Assembly (NCBI GenBank): GCA_029267355.1
Contig: JAJUJA010000001.1
Location: forward strand, 1-51,098
DNA: 51,098 nucleotides
Source: Elusimicrobiota bacterium
GTDB taxonomy: Bacteria; Elusimicrobiota; Elusimicrobia; Elusimicrobiales; UBA9959
Direction of reading: 5' to 3'
Shown: positions 42,019 to 51,098 of the stretch, in pieces
Layout of the letters: every line of letters starts with the position of its first letter
Numbering within the stretch: position 1 is the stretch's first letter
Notes under the pieces: generated by a model
Databases searched by the model: none
Told to the model about the DNA's origin: nothing
What the model saw: the letters and a program-made list of their open reading frames with translations, nothing else
Made by a program: the position numbers and the translations under genes

Positions 42019-43968
42019 TTATTCGTATCTCAAGGCTTCTATCGGCGAAAGTTCTGAAGCCTTCTTGGCCGGCCAAAGACCGAAAATTACACCGACAGCC
42101 GCGGAAAAGCCGAAAGACATTAAAATTGAAGACATTGAAACATAAACTGCCCACTTGGCAGCTTTCGCTATTATGAAAGCGGCTCCGGCACCCAGAGCTA
42201 TGCCTATGAATCCGCCGGTTATTGAAACTAAAACGGCTTCTATCAAAAATTGCAAAAGAATGGCTCTCTTTGTCGCGCCTATTGCTTTTCTAAGGCCTAT
42301 TTCCTTGGTTCTTTCAGTGACGCTTACAAGCATTATATTCATTATGCCTATGCCGCCCACTATAAGCGAAATGCCCGCTATTATTCCCAGAAGAGCGCCG
42401 AATGTTTTGGCCGTTTGAGAAAACATAGCCTGTATATCCGACATATTCATTACGCTTACCGGATCTTCTTTGTTTTCGCCTGCGCCCAGCTCTTTTCTCA
42501 TAAATGAGGTTATAGCCCTCATTGCCGGCTGAGTATTTTGCGGCAGATCTATTTCAACCCATATCAAATCCGCATATTCTTTTCCAAAAAGTATATTCAT
42601 TGCCGTATTCAAAGGCACAATAACCATATCGTCCTGGTCTCTCATTCCGGCGGCGCCTTTGGCCGGCAAAACTCCTATGACCGTAAAATTCTTCCTGTTT
42701 ATCTTTACAGTTTTTCCTACCGGATTTTCCTCGCCGAACAGATTATTTACGACGGTCTGGCCGAGCAAAACCACTTTTTTCATGCTTTGATCTTCGCTTT
42801 TGGAAAAAAACCTGCCGTAATAAGGAATTGAATTCCGCATATACGGATAGGCATAAGTGGCGCCCAGCACCGTGGTCCTGGTATTTTTCTGTCCGTATAC
42901 CACCTGAAGAGAGCCCTGCACATTGGCGTCAGTGTTCTTGATATAGCTGAATTTGCTCTTAAGGGCATCGGCATGGGAAGGCTTCATTCTGCTTACAACT
43001 CCCCTCCCCATTGAGATTCCGCCCTGAGACATATTGCCCGGCATAACAAGAAGCAGATTGGCGCCCAGAGATGAAAGGCTGTCCTGTATGGCCTTCTGCG
43101 CGCCGCGTCCTATGGCAAGCATGGCTATAAGAGAGGCCACGCCTATTACTATGCCCAGCATAGTTAAAAGCGATCTTATTTTATTTGCAAATATGGACTT
43201 AATTGAGGCCTGAATATTTTCATAAACCTCCTGAAAATTCAAAAAAGCGGATTTAACGGCAATTTTTTTCTTTTCAGGATTTTCAGAGGAGGCGTTTTGC
43301 GTTTTTCTCTTATCTTCAAAAATTTTCCCGTCTTTTATCTTTATTATTCTGTCGGCCCATTGAGCTATGTCAGGCTCATGCGTCACGAGTATTACGGTTA
43401 TGCCCTTTTCATTTAATTTCTTGAAAACAGACATTATTTCATTTGACTGATCGCTGGCTAGATTGCCCGTTGGCTCATCTGCAAAAATTATGGAGGGATT
43501 ATTGACCAGAGCCCTGGCTATGGCGACTCTCTGCTGCTGTCCTCCTGAAAGCTGATTCGGCTTATGAAACAGCCTGTCGCCAAGCCCCACCTCCCTTAAA
43601 AGAGCCGCCGCTTTTTCTTTATCGTTTTTTTCATAAAGGTATATCTGCGGCAAAGCGACATTATCCAGAGCCGACATTTTGGAAAGAAGATTGAACTGCT
43701 GAAAGACAAAGCCTATTATCTTTGCTCTTAAATAGGCGGTTTCCGCGTCAGAAAGATTTGAAACTTCGCGGCCGAAAATTTTATAGCTTCCGGATGTCGG
43801 CTTATCAAGCAGGCCGAGTATATGCATAAGAGTGGACTTGCCGGATCCGGAAGGCCCCATGATGGAAACGAATTCACCCTGTTTGATTTCAAGAGAAAGT
43901 CCCTTCAATACCTCAAGGTCTTCATCTCCCATTCTGTAAATTTTCCTAATGTCTTTTATCTCTATCAT
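42019..43968 (-). CDS. macB: MacB-type ABC transporter (ATPase fused to permease)
   Basis: 649 residues. The N-terminal ATPase has Walker [10 protein letters not shown] (about 38-46), the ABC signature [15 protein letters not shown] and Walker [13 protein letters not shown] membrane helix (about 263-285), a periplasmic domain (MacB_PCD, about 290-510) and three C-terminal helices (FtsX type, about 520-640) follow. With MacA and a TolC-like channel it exports substrates such as lipoproteins, peptides or antibiotics. It overlaps macA by four bases. The gene order tolC-macA-macB is transcribed from one promoter. Confidence 0.95.
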   Translation of the reverse strand: MIEIKDIRKIYRMGDEDLEVLKGLSLEIKQGEFVSIMGPSGSGKSTLMHILGLLDKPTSGSYKIFGREVSNLSDAETAYLRAKIIGFVFQQFNLLSKMSALDNVALPQIYLYEKNDKEKAAALLREVGLGDRLFHKPNQLSGGQQQRVAIARALVNNPSIIFADEPTGNLASDQSNEIMSVFKKLNEKGITVILVTHEPDIAQWADRIIKIKDGKIFEDKRKTQNASSENPEKKKIAVKSAFLNFQEVYENIQASIKSIFANKIRSLLTMLGIVIGVASLIAMLAIGRGAQKAIQDSLSSLGANLLLVMPGNMSQGGISMGRGVVSRMKPSHADALKSKFSYIKNTDANVQGSLQVVYGQKNTRTTVLGATYAYPYMRNSIPYYGRFFSKSEDQSMKKVVLLGQTVVNNLFGEENPVGKTVKINRKNFTVIGVLPAKGAAGMRDQDDMVIVPLNTAMNILFGKEYADLIWVEIDLPQNTQPAMRAITSFMRKELGAGENKEDPVSVMNMSDIQAMFSQTAKTFGALLGIIAGISLIVGGIGIMNIMLVSVTERTKEIGLRKAIGATKRAILLQFLIEAVLVSITGGFIGIALGAGAAFIIAKAAKWAVYVSMSSILMSFGFSAAVGVIFGLWPAKKASELSPIEALRYE

Positions 43969-44954
43969 CTGGCCTTTCTTATGGCTTCCCTTGCCTGGCC
44001 TGTGGGACGCTTCGGCATAAACGGAGAAGAGTTATTGTCTTTTCTGGCCTGAGGCTTATAGTTCTTTACTTCAATATAAACGGGATCAGATGGCTCAAGC
44101 CCGGACATTATTTCAGTTTTACCCTCATATTCGGCCCCTGTTTTAACTTCTTTTTTGACAGGATTCTTTTTTGAGTCAAAACCGGTTATTATATATGTGT
44201 TTCCTTCCGGCGAATAAACAATGGCGCTGGAAGGCACAAGCAGGGCCTTGCGGCCGCTTGAAACCTCTATTTTTATGTTCGCTGTCATTTGAGACTTAAA
44301 AAATTCAGGCACAATGTAAGGCCTTATTTTCACCTTGTAGATTATTACATTGCTGCTGTTTTTGCCTTCATCTAAAATCTGGAAAACTTCGCCTTTGACG
44401 GCTTTGTCCGGATAAGCGTCAAGTTTTATTTCAGCCTTCTGCCTGTTTTTTACCTTGCCTATATCAGATTCATCCACGCTGGCCACGGCTATAAGCGAAT
44501 CCGACATGGCAAAAAGCACAGTGGAAGCTCCGACTGTCTGGCCTTCAACGATATTCCTGAGTATTATCCTTCCGCTTATGGGCGCTATTATTTTTATCGG
44601 TTTATAGGCCTCCTTCCAGTACTCATATTCTTTATCGCCCATGGCCCTGGCCGAGTCCAGTATGGCCACCCTGTCCTGCGAGCTCATAAGAGCCAGAACA
44701 TCGCCGGATTTTACATTTGAGCCCTCTTCTATGAAAATTTTTTCTATTCTTCCCGACGACGGAGGAAGTATCTCAACGCGGTTTAAGGGCTCTATCTGGC
44801 CTGTAGTGTCAACAAACTCTTTTATCTCCCCGAAAGCCGCCTTTTCAGGCATATATTTTTTTTCTTCGCCTTTATTTTCCTTTTTAAAAAATTTCCAGCC
44901 GGCAAAAACGACGGCCAGCGCCACCAGCAAAGAAAAGAAAATTTTCTTTTTCAT
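43965..44954 (-). CDS. macA: MacA-type periplasmic adaptor (HlyD family)
   Basis: 329 residues. An N-terminal membrane anchor (IFFSLLVALAVVFAGWKFF) is followed by lipoyl half-domain 'GRIEKIFIEEGSNVKSGDVLALM', a short coiled region with a second lipoyl half (IIAPISGRIILRNIVEGQTV), a beta-barrel and a membrane-proximal domain. The hairpin is shorter than in E. coli MacA. It links MacB to the outer-membrane channel. AGGTG before the ATG serves as SD. It overlaps macB by four bases and starts nine bases after the tolC stop. Confidence 0.92.
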   Translation of the reverse strand: MKKKIFFSLLVALAVVFAGWKFFKKENKGEEKKYMPEKAAFGEIKEFVDTTGQIEPLNRVEILPPSSGRIEKIFIEEGSNVKSGDVLALMSSQDRVAILDSARAMGDKEYEYWKEAYKPIKIIAPISGRIILRNIVEGQTVGASTVLFAMSDSLIAVASVDESDIGKVKNRQKAEIKLDAYPDKAVKGEVFQILDEGKNSSNVIIYKVKIRPYIVPEFFKSQMTANIKIEVSSGRKALLVPSSAIVYSPEGNTYIITGFDSKKNPVKKEVKTGAEYEGKTEIMSGLEPSDPVYIEVKNYKPQARKDNNSSPFMPKRPTGQAREAIRKAR

Positions 44955-44963
44955 ATTTTCACC

Positions 44964-46211
44964 TCAAATTGAATCTTTCCCCACAAGCCTTTCAAGAGCT
45001 ATTTTTTTAAGCCCGGCATTCTTCATATACTCCAGATAATTCAGCTTGGAGTCTATCATGTTCTGCTCCAGATTCTCAAGATTTATGAAGCTCAGCTTAC
45101 CTGCCATATACTGTATCTGGCCTTCCTTATACCTTTCCTCGTCAGCCGTTTTAAGAGACAAATAAACTCTAGCCGTATCCAGAGCGTTCTCAAAATCCCT
45201 AAGATAGTTTTTTAGATTTTTTTCATAGGAAAGCCGCGCGTCATTAAGTCTCTCTCTAGCGGCTTTGACCGAATTTCTCAAAGAAGAGACATTGGAATAG
45301 TAATAAAAAGGGCCGCCGGAAAAAAGCGGCAGTGAAGCTGAAAGCCCCAAAGACCAGGATTTGTCCCGCGGAAATTCGCTTTTTCCCGAATAGCCGAATG
45401 AGCCGGAAGCTTTAAAGGAAGGCAGGGCGTCATAGCGTCCTGAAGCCAGCTTTTCCTCGGCCTGCGCCAGGTTCTTCTCATAAACAAGCAAATCGGGATA
45501 ATTTGGAGAAAGCTTTTTCAGCTGCTCATAGGAATATCCGCCGTCTGAATCGTCAAGATTATATGAAACCTCAAAGGGTTCCCTGTATTCCTCGCCCATG
45601 ATCCGCGAAAGCTCCTCGGCGTAATTTTCAAGCTCTCTTTTTGAGCGCCTTAAACTCAATTCAGCCATTTGCGCCTGCGCGGAAGAATAAAGCATATTGC
45701 CCCTTGATTCCATTCCGCTTTCATATTTAAGGGCTATAAGTTTGGCGTTTTCCTTTCTTATTTCAAGTATTCTCTCGCTGACTTTCACTTTTTCCTGCGC
45801 GAAATAAAGATTTATATAAGCCGTAAGAAAGTCCTTTCTTAAATCGCAAAGGGCCGCCTTGTAAGAAACTTCGGCCGATTCAAAGGAATATTTGGATATT
45901 TTTATTGATGAAAGAGTTTTAAGGTTAAAAATTTCCTGTGAAGCCGACAGCGAAGCTGAGAATCTGTTTGAAACGGAAGAATTGTCTCCCCCGGCCCTTG
46001 AAAAGGAATTGGATATTGAAATCTGCGGCAAATAAGCGTTTATTGAAGAAAGGTAAGAATACTCCTGCTGCTTTTTTTCATATTCTTTGGCTTTCAAAGA
46101 CTGATTTTTAGTCAGCGTCTTTGTCCAGGCTTCTTTGAGGGAAATGGTCTTTTGCTGGGCAAAGGAGGAAAGGCTTATAAACAGAAAAAAAAGAGTTAAA
46201 AAGTTTCTCAT
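44964..46211 (-). CDS. tolC: TolC-family outer-membrane efflux protein
   Basis: About 415 residues from the ATG at 46211, which leads directly into a signal peptide (MRNFLTLFFLFISLSSFAQQ); the longer frame from 46253 would overlap the palindromic operator. Two TolC-like repeats of long helices with intervening strands are visible, for example 'SLKEAWTKTLTKNQSLKAKE' in the first and 'YPDLLVYEKNLAQAEEKL' in the second. It forms the outer-membrane exit duct for MacA/MacB. First gene of the operon. Confidence 0.9.
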   Translation of the reverse strand: MRNFLTLFFLFISLSSFAQQKTISLKEAWTKTLTKNQSLKAKEYEKKQQEYSYLSSINAYLPQISISNSFSRAGGDNSSVSNRFSASLSASQEIFNLKTLSSIKISKYSFESAEVSYKAALCDLRKDFLTAYINLYFAQEKVKVSERILEIRKENAKLIALKYESGMESRGNMLYSSAQAQMAELSLRRSKRELENYAEELSRIMGEEYREPFEVSYNLDDSDGGYSYEQLKKLSPNYPDLLVYEKNLAQAEEKLASGRYDALPSFKASGSFGYSGKSEFPRDKSWSLGLSASLPLFSGGPFYYYSNVSSLRNSVKAARERLNDARLSYEKNLKNYLRDFENALDTARVYLSLKTADEERYKEGQIQYMAGKLSFINLENLEQNMIDSKLNYLEYMKNAGLKKIALERLVGKDSI

Positions 46212-46255
46212 CTTGAATATATAACGAAAAAAGCGAAAATTTATTGCATTCATTG

Positions 46256-46275
46256 TTTACCTACCGGTAAGTAAA
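46256..46275. promoter_or_regulatory. Palindromic operator of the tolC-macA-macB operon
   Basis: TTTACCTACCGGTAAGTAAA is a 20-base inverted repeat with a single mismatched pair (positions 46261/46270), centred on CC/GG. It lies about 45 bases upstream of the tolC start. Its form is usual for TetR/AcrR-family operators. No TetR-type regulator gene is encoded in the window, so the regulator must lie elsewhere. Confidence 0.6.
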
Positions 46276-46303
46276 TATTACAAATTAGAAAGGATTATGT
46301 CAA

Positions 46304-46332
46304 CAAAAAAGCCGCGGATAAGAATCCGCGGC
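46304..46332 (-). terminator. Terminator upstream of the tolC operon
   Basis: Stem GCCGCGGAT (46311-46319), loop AAGA, stem ATCCGCGGC (46324-46332). On the minus strand it is followed by TTTTTT and so would terminate the large gene at 46353-48599, insulating the efflux operon from it. Confidence 0.85.
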
Positions 46333-46352
46333 CTTTCAAATATACTCAATCT

Positions 46353-48599
46353 TTAATCGCTGAGCGTTGAGGGCTCGGCGAACCTTTCTCTCATAGCATT
46401 GACTTCGCCGATGGTGGCGGAGAAATTATTGTCTTTTGAGTTCATATAGGAATAGGTTTCGGTCACATCTTTCTCGCCTTTAACCCTTTTATCCGTATGA
46501 ACATAAACTTCGGCGGATATATTTTGTTTTGAAACAAGCTGTATGGCGACTTTGAAGAAATCCTCAAAGCCCATTTTGCTCTTGCTTCTGCCCGCAGAGA
46601 CGGCGGCAAGTTTCTCGGACCTCTCCTTCCAGTCGGATTCATCTCTTACTGAGAAAATATCTCTTATCAGACAGGTGGCCGTATAGGCCATATCTCTCAT
46701 TATATCCAGAGGGTTAACGCCGTTATCATTGTCAAAAGCGTTCACGCCGAGTATTTTTGAAGCCTGCTTGTAGTCGTACTCAACGACATTTTTTGAGTTA
46801 ACCTTGAACAGGTGAGCAACCTTTTTAAGAAGCTCGCTTTCAGATTCTCTCATCACATTAAGGTAAGCTTTAAGCAGATTTTCAGCCGGCGCGTATATAA
46901 GCTGTTTTATGCCTTCGGCTGAAAACATAAGCCTGAAAGAAACCACGCTGGCCTTATAGGTCTTGGAAGGCGCAGTATCTTCAAAAGGATCAAAGCCCTC
47001 GGGAAGCGGACTGGCCGGGAAGATATTGTCAACAGGCAAGACAAGCTCATCGGTTGTGCCATCGCCGTTTACTCCGGCGTATTTGAGCACATTGTTTATC
47101 CTGTGTATTATATCTCTGGCTGTGCCCTCGCCCTGCCTCACAAAACCTACATTATGCTGAAATAAAAGTACAGGGTCTGAAGCCCCGCGCTCAGTTTCTT
47201 TGTTTATGATATAAACGTTCTTATCGCTGTTGTATTTTATCATTGTGCCTACGAAAGGTATATTTATGGATGAGCCGTTGGAAACCCTGCCAGCCTGGCT
47301 GACATGCATAACTCCGTCTTTTGTATTCATGCTTTGATATCTGTTGTATGAAGTAGTCCAGGAATTTTCATGATTGTGTATGACAGGCACGGCTATATTA
47401 AGATTGTCGCTGTGACCGTGATAATGATTGGCGCCGGCAAAAGAGGCGTCAACGCCGAGAGCGTCTTCGGCTTCATTTACCACCTGATTCATTCCGTTTA
47501 AGCCCTGTGTGACATCCGCAGCCTCAGTAAATTCATTAAACTTCAATCCCAGCTCTATGAATCTCTTTATATAGCCGAGATCGCCCTTTAAGAAGGAAAC
47601 CAGAGCGTCAAGCTGTCTCTGATCTTTGGGGTTTATCAAAAACTCAAGCAAAATCTTTCTGCCGCTGCTCCTTGAATGGCCGTAAACTATTTTGGCGGCC
47701 AGATATTTGTTTATCTCCCTGGCTATCTGTTTGTTTATCTCCTTGGTAAGTATGTTCTCGGCTTCAAAAAGCCCTATATCTGAAGCGGGTATTTCAAAGG
47801 TTGAAGATACGCCGGCGCTCACACTTTTTACAAGCAGTCTGTCTATTCTTATTCTAAGGCGTATAGTATCCTGATTCATTCTGAAAAGCGTTATTGAGGG
47901 CTTTCTTTCCTTGCTTACGCCAGCTCCGACAAAAACATTAATATACGCGGCTACGGGGGCATTGGCGCCTGTTGAAAAAGAAAATCTGGTTGTAACAGGC
48001 ATTTTCCAGATTTCGCCTTCTTTCATTTCGCTTATTCTTTTGGCGTTTATTGGAAGCACGGTTTTAACTTCTCTCAAATCTATCAAAGAATCCATTTCCT
48101 TGCAGTATTTATCGCTTTCAAGAGGTCTTACAACTATGGATTTGCCTTCAAGACTGGCGCCTATGCCGACATTAAGCGGTCCGAAATCCGGAATTTGTAT
48201 AAGTTCCCGGCCCAGCGAAACGTCAAGTTTCAGGCCGATTTCGTCTATCAGGGCTATTTTTTTGCTTGGAAACTGCTTAAGGTATCTTTTGAATTTCCCC
48301 TCTATACCCGCCACATCGGCTATTTTGGCGTCCTGATTAAGCTTTAGTTCCGCATTTTTACATACGCTGTCGAAAACATCGGTTTTCAAATCCTCCCAGA
48401 AATGTATCAAATCCGAGTTGACGCTTGAAACCGTTGATGCCTGTATTTGCCTGTTGTCTATCTGATACGGCTCATTCTCTGATATGAATTGTCTAACCGA
48501 TTTTTTGGAGTAGTTATCAAATATGTTTTGCGCCTGGGCGTTCATAATGAACGCCGATACTATTGCGGCTGCTAAAAATTTTCCTTGTTTTTTCATCAT
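46353..48599 (-). CDS. Large secreted protein of unknown function with His-rich segment
   Basis: About 748 residues from the ATG at 48599 (a second ATG follows at once); upstream starts would add a charged segment before the signal peptide (MMKKQGKFLAAAIVSAFIMNAQAQ, cleavage near residue 23). The mature protein is mixed alpha/beta with no membrane segment. A region near residues 390-430 is unusually rich in histidine (GANHYHGHSDN and VIHNHENSW), which could bind metal. No known domain is recognised. It is flanked by a terminator and by a promoter, so it is probably a single-gene unit. A TATAAT lies six bases before the ATG, suggesting a leaderless transcript. Confidence 0.7.
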   Translation of the reverse strand: MMKKQGKFLAAAIVSAFIMNAQAQNIFDNYSKKSVRQFISENEPYQIDNRQIQASTVSSVNSDLIHFWEDLKTDVFDSVCKNAELKLNQDAKIADVAGIEGKFKRYLKQFPSKKIALIDEIGLKLDVSLGRELIQIPDFGPLNVGIGASLEGKSIVVRPLESDKYCKEMDSLIDLREVKTVLPINAKRISEMKEGEIWKMPVTTRFSFSTGANAPVAAYINVFVGAGVSKERKPSITLFRMNQDTIRLRIRIDRLLVKSVSAGVSSTFEIPASDIGLFEAENILTKEINKQIAREINKYLAAKIVYGHSRSSGRKILLEFLINPKDQRQLDALVSFLKGDLGYIKRFIELGLKFNEFTEAADVTQGLNGMNQVVNEAEDALGVDASFAGANHYHGHSDNLNIAVPVIHNHENSWTTSYNRYQSMNTKDGVMHVSQAGRVSNGSSINIPFVGTMIKYNSDKNVYIINKETERGASDPVLLFQHNVGFVRQGEGTARDIIHRINNVLKYAGVNGDGTTDELVLPVDNIFPASPLPEGFDPFEDTAPSKTYKASVVSFRLMFSAEGIKQLIYAPAENLLKAYLNVMRESESELLKKVAHLFKVNSKNVVEYDYKQASKILGVNAFDNDNGVNPLDIMRDMAYTATCLIRDIFSVRDESDWKERSEKLAAVSAGRSKSKMGFEDFFKVAIQLVSKQNISAEVYVHTDKRVKGEKDVTETYSYMNSKDNNFSATIGEVNAMRERFAEPSTLSD

Positions 48600-48605
48600 A
48601 CTCAA

Positions 48606-48611
48606 ATTATA
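48606..48611 (-). promoter_or_regulatory. TATAAT -10 box six bases before an ATG (leaderless start)
   Basis: On the minus strand: GCCGTATAATTTGAGTATGATG. TATAAT is at 48606-48611, then six bases, then the ATG at 48599. This is the same spacing as before the OsmC-family gene and the oxidoreductase gene. No SD is present. Confidence 0.5.
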
Positions 48612-48681
48612 CGGCTTTTTCCTTTCCCGCATAAGAAGCAAAATGCCCAAAATAGACCTATTTTTTATACCACTCTTTTAG

Positions 48682-48726
48682 TAGGGCCTTAGAAAGGTCC
48701 CATAGGACCTTCGGGCATAGGCCCTA
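48682..48726. repeat. Nested inverted repeat
   Basis: An outer arm TAGGGCCT (48682-48689) pairs with AGGCCCTA (48719-48726). Inside it, AAGGTCC (48694-48700) and GGACCTT (48705-48711) form a perfect second hairpin with loop CATA. The structure lies between the divergent starts of the 748-residue protein gene and the pilin-like gene and has no T-tract, so it is not an ordinary terminator. Confidence 0.6.
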
Positions 48727-48810
48727 ACACGAAGTGCAGAATTGACATTTTTAACATTGACTAATCAGGTTTTTGCCATTAAACTATACAATATAGTAAT
48801 ATTAAATCCT

Positions 48811-51098
48811 ATGAAGAGAAACAGGGGTTTTACTCTTGTTGAGCTTTTGATAGCAGTTGCCCTTATAGGCATAGGGATTATGGCTTTGGCCGAGTCTTTT
48901 AAGTATATACAAAGGGGCATACAGGTATCAAAAAATAAAAGCATTGCATCCAATCTGGCCCAGGAAAAGATGCAAATCATTAAAGAAAAGATTTATTACA
49001 ATATAGCCGCTACCACAGCCCCCCTTTACTTAAGCGAATTCAGCCCTGCTGTTCCTTATGATAATTATTTTTTTCCCCCGGAGAATATACTGGAAGCCGG
49101 CGTTACCTATACAAGATATACCTATATACAGCCTGTTCAGGAAGATTCCGGAAATCTAGTTTATGTATCCCCGGCTTCTCCGGATACCGGAATGAAGCAA
49201 ATAACAGTTACAGTAGTCTGGAATGAGGGCTCGGGCAGGAAAAAAGTTCAGATAAAAAGCATAATAACTAACAAAGACACAATAATGGCAAATTGCGTTT
49301 TTAACGGCACAATAAGAAATGCCTCAACATTCGCCCCCATATCAGACGCCCTGGTAAATATGGCGGAAAATGTCGGCTACCGCGACAGCACAAATGTCTC
49401 CGGTTTTTATTCAATAAGCGTATTGCCGGGGAATTATACAATGTATGTAAATGCCAGAGGCTATTTCCCTCAATTCAAACAGGTGTCCATAACCGCTAAT
49501 CAAACGCAGACAAATGATTTCAGTCTTGTGCCTATGGCCAGCGGCACTGTTTCAGGATATCCCTGGATTGCCGACCATCTGGTAATAAGCCAGATCGTCG
49601 GCTCAACGGTAAACTCTTCCGGCTGGGATCAGGAGTATATAGAGATTTTCAATCCCACAACTTATACCTGGACTATGGACGGCAATATAGGGCTTAAATA
49701 TCAGAGAATTTATGACAGCGACAAGAAAACTATAGCCGTTGATTACATAAACGCCAGCATACCTTCAGGGGGATTTTATCTTTTCGCCAATACCGGCACT
49801 GTAACGGCGGCCGGATATTCAAGAAATGCCGACGCTGTATGGAGCGATTCCAATTCAATTTCAGATTTCCCGGATTTTTCAAATCAAAAGAATATAATAA
49901 GAGTTTTTGACGAAGGCGGCGATGAAGGGGGCGGCGCCATTGAGTTGTACAGGATATCCGACGGACTTGCTTTAGACAAGGTCGGCTGGAACAGAAATGA
50001 CGGAGCCAGCGGCAAAAAAACTGCGCCGTTTTATGAAACTTCAGCCATAGTTCAAAGCATAGGCCTTCAGAGAAATGAGCTTTATGCCAGATATTCAAGC
50101 ACATCAGGAGTATCATCCTCCTACGGGCCGGCTTATGATTCAAATGATAACAGCAAGGATTTTTACGATTTTTCATCTTCCATTTCCATACCGCCCAGAA
50201 ATTCGGCCGTAACTTTACCTGTAATAGCCGGTACTCCGGCTGACGGCGCCATAGCCAGCTGCTCTGACGGTCTGTCTATTTCAGCCAATGCCTCTCTTTA
50301 CGGCAATCCGCCCTATGCCTATTTCTCTGTAACCGATGTGGCTACCGGCACATGGTCTTGTATGATAACAAGCAATTCATATACGCTGACCCATGATACC
50401 GTCACAATAGCTTCTTCAGGCTCTTCATTCGTATTCGGCTCCACCTGGACTTTTCTGAATTCCCAGGCCATAAGCGCCTACATAACCGGAAGGGTTTTAA
50501 ATTCAATGAATAATCCCATAAGCCCTCAGATAAAAGTGACAAATTATTCAACAGATGCCTGGGCCAGAACAACGGACGGGAAATATCTCATCTCCGTGCC
50601 TGAGGGATACAATACGCTTGTGGCCAATCCGAACAATCTGAATTCCTCATATGTATCGGTAACATCGGCGAATATAAATGTGGCGCTCGGAGAAATAAAA
50701 GGCGGCGTGGACTTCATACTTTATCCCGGCGGCAGAATATCCGGCTTTATAACAAGAGACGGCAACAATCCCCTGCCCGGAGTGGCTGTGGCCATAAATG
50801 ATTTCAACGGCGTCGCCAAGGATGTGCAGATAAGCGGCAGCGACGGCAGATTTACATCCAATAACCTGAGCACAGGAACATACTATGTTGAACCCAGCGT
50901 GGACCCAAAGGAAACCGTAACGCCGAGTTCAACTACTGTAAATATTTCAGCCGCCGGAACGACCTATTTCTCTTCAACCTTCACGGTAAGAAATGCCATG
51001 GGTTATGTAAAGGGATCTGTTGCCTATCAAGGCCAGCCGGTAAAAACAGGAGCGCTTATAGTTGTAACCACCACAACAATATCCGCGCCGCCCAATAT
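48811..51098 (+). CDS. Giant prepilin-type protein with lamin-tail-like and CarboxypepD_reg-like repeats, 3' end outside window
   Basis: The frame is open from the ATG at 48811 to the window end, at least 762 residues. The N-terminus is a type IV prepilin signal: basic leader MKRNRG, then FTLVELLIAVALIGIGIMAL, so a prepilin peptidase would cut after Gly6 and methylate Phe. After an alpha-helical pilin spine (to about residue 60) come a beta-rich part, a carboxypeptidase-regulatory-like domain (CVFNGTIRNASTFAPISDALV, then SGFYSISVLPGNYTMYV), a lamin-tail-like stretch (HLVISQIVG, EYIEIFNPT, IPSGGFYLFAN), and two more regulatory-like repeats (ITGRVLNSMNNPIS and ISGFITRDGNNPLPGVAV). Pilins are usually 130-200 residues. 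It is probably a surface-displayed or pseudopilin-like secretion component. A possible leaderless start is weaker here. Confidence 0.85.
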   Translation, partial: MKRNRGFTLVELLIAVALIGIGIMALAESFKYIQRGIQVSKNKSIASNLAQEKMQIIKEKIYYNIAATTAPLYLSEFSPAVPYDNYFFPPENILEAGVTYTRYTYIQPVQEDSGNLVYVSPASPDTGMKQITVTVVWNEGSGRKKVQIKSIITNKDTIMANCVFNGTIRNASTFAPISDALVNMAENVGYRDSTNVSGFYSISVLPGNYTMYVNARGYFPQFKQVSITANQTQTNDFSLVPMASGTVSGYPWIADHLVISQIVGSTVNSSGWDQEYIEIFNPTTYTWTMDGNIGLKYQRIYDSDKKTIAVDYINASIPSGGFYLFANTGTVTAAGYSRNADAVWSDSNSISDFPDFSNQKNIIRVFDEGGDEGGGAIELYRISDGLALDKVGWNRNDGASGKKTAPFYETSAIVQSIGLQRNELYARYSSTSGVSSSYGPAYDSNDNSKDFYDFSSSISIPPRNSAVTLPVIAGTPADGAIASCSDGLSISANASLYGNPPYAYFSVTDVATGTWSCMITSNSYTLTHDTVTIASSGSSFVFGSTWTFLNSQAISAYITGRVLNSMNNPISPQIKVTNYSTDAWARTTDGKYLISVPEGYNTLVANPNNLNSSYVSVTSANINVALGEIKGGVDFILYPGGRISGFITRDGNNPLPGVAVAINDFNGVAKDVQISGSDGRFTSNNLSTGTYYVEPSVDPKETVTPSSTTVNISAAGTTYFSSTFTVRNAMGYVKGSVAYQGQPVKTGALIVVTTTTISAPPN

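Noticed and set aside
1-51098. CRISPR arrays, rRNA genes, insertion sequences
   Set aside because: No regularly spaced repeats, no rRNA-like stretches and no transposase-like frames were seen.

Overview
The window looks like a chromosomal segment from a strictly anaerobic, fermentative, H2-cycling bacterium with a Gram-negative-type envelope. The evidence is an outer-membrane beta-barrel protein, a TolC-type channel with MacA/MacB, an LpoB-type lipoprotein, a trimeric NAD(P)-linked [FeFe] hydrogenase with its three maturases, and a Rex redox repressor. Gene order, heavy use of ATA (Ile) codons, the HprK/RapZ/mannose-type PTS cluster and the giant pilin-type secretion-associated protein would fit the Elusimicrobiota or a related phylum. 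That placement is an inference and was not tested.

Layout. 1-8.1 kb: the end of a secreted protein gene, then three minus-strand envelope genes (a beta-barrel and two secreted proteins that each carry an NTF2-like module), then a WG-repeat-like protein with a small membrane protein. 8.2-11.7 kb: a disturbed, partly very AT-rich accessory patch. It holds an SH3-domain protein and an LpoB gene that abut head to head with both 5' ends missing, three small poorly known genes, and a tRNA-Asp whose 3' end faces the patch. 12.2-16.0 kb: an OsmC-family protein, a secreted papain-like-fold candidate, a flavin disulfide oxidoreductase-like protein and a CsgG-like protein.

16.06-28.5 kb: eleven tightly packed minus-strand genes that read as one operon: receiver protein, rex, hydC, hydB, hydA, a sensory hydrogenase fused to a histidine kinase, receiver protein, receiver-kinase hybrid, hydG, hydE, hydF. 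A well-formed promoter and repeated ATCGTTAC half-sites lie just upstream. The cluster joins H2 metabolism, H-cluster assembly, H2/redox sensing by a phosphorelay, and NADH/NAD+ sensing by Rex. It is the most interesting system in the window.

28.8-39.9 kb, plus strand: hpf, hprK, rapZ, a mannose-family PTS (EIIA, EIIB, EIIC, EIID), HPr, EI, lepA, lepB, metF and a class II aldolase. The first part forms a carbon/nitrogen-type regulatory PTS with an HPr kinase. 39.9-46.3 kb, minus strand: a Dus enzyme, a zincin-like membrane-anchored protein, a zinc-ribbon protein, and a macB-macA-tolC efflux operon behind a palindromic operator. 46.3-48.6 kb: a large secreted protein of unknown function. From 48.8 kb to the window end: a prepilin-type protein of more than 760 residues with lamin-tail-like and carboxypeptidase-regulatory-like repeats.
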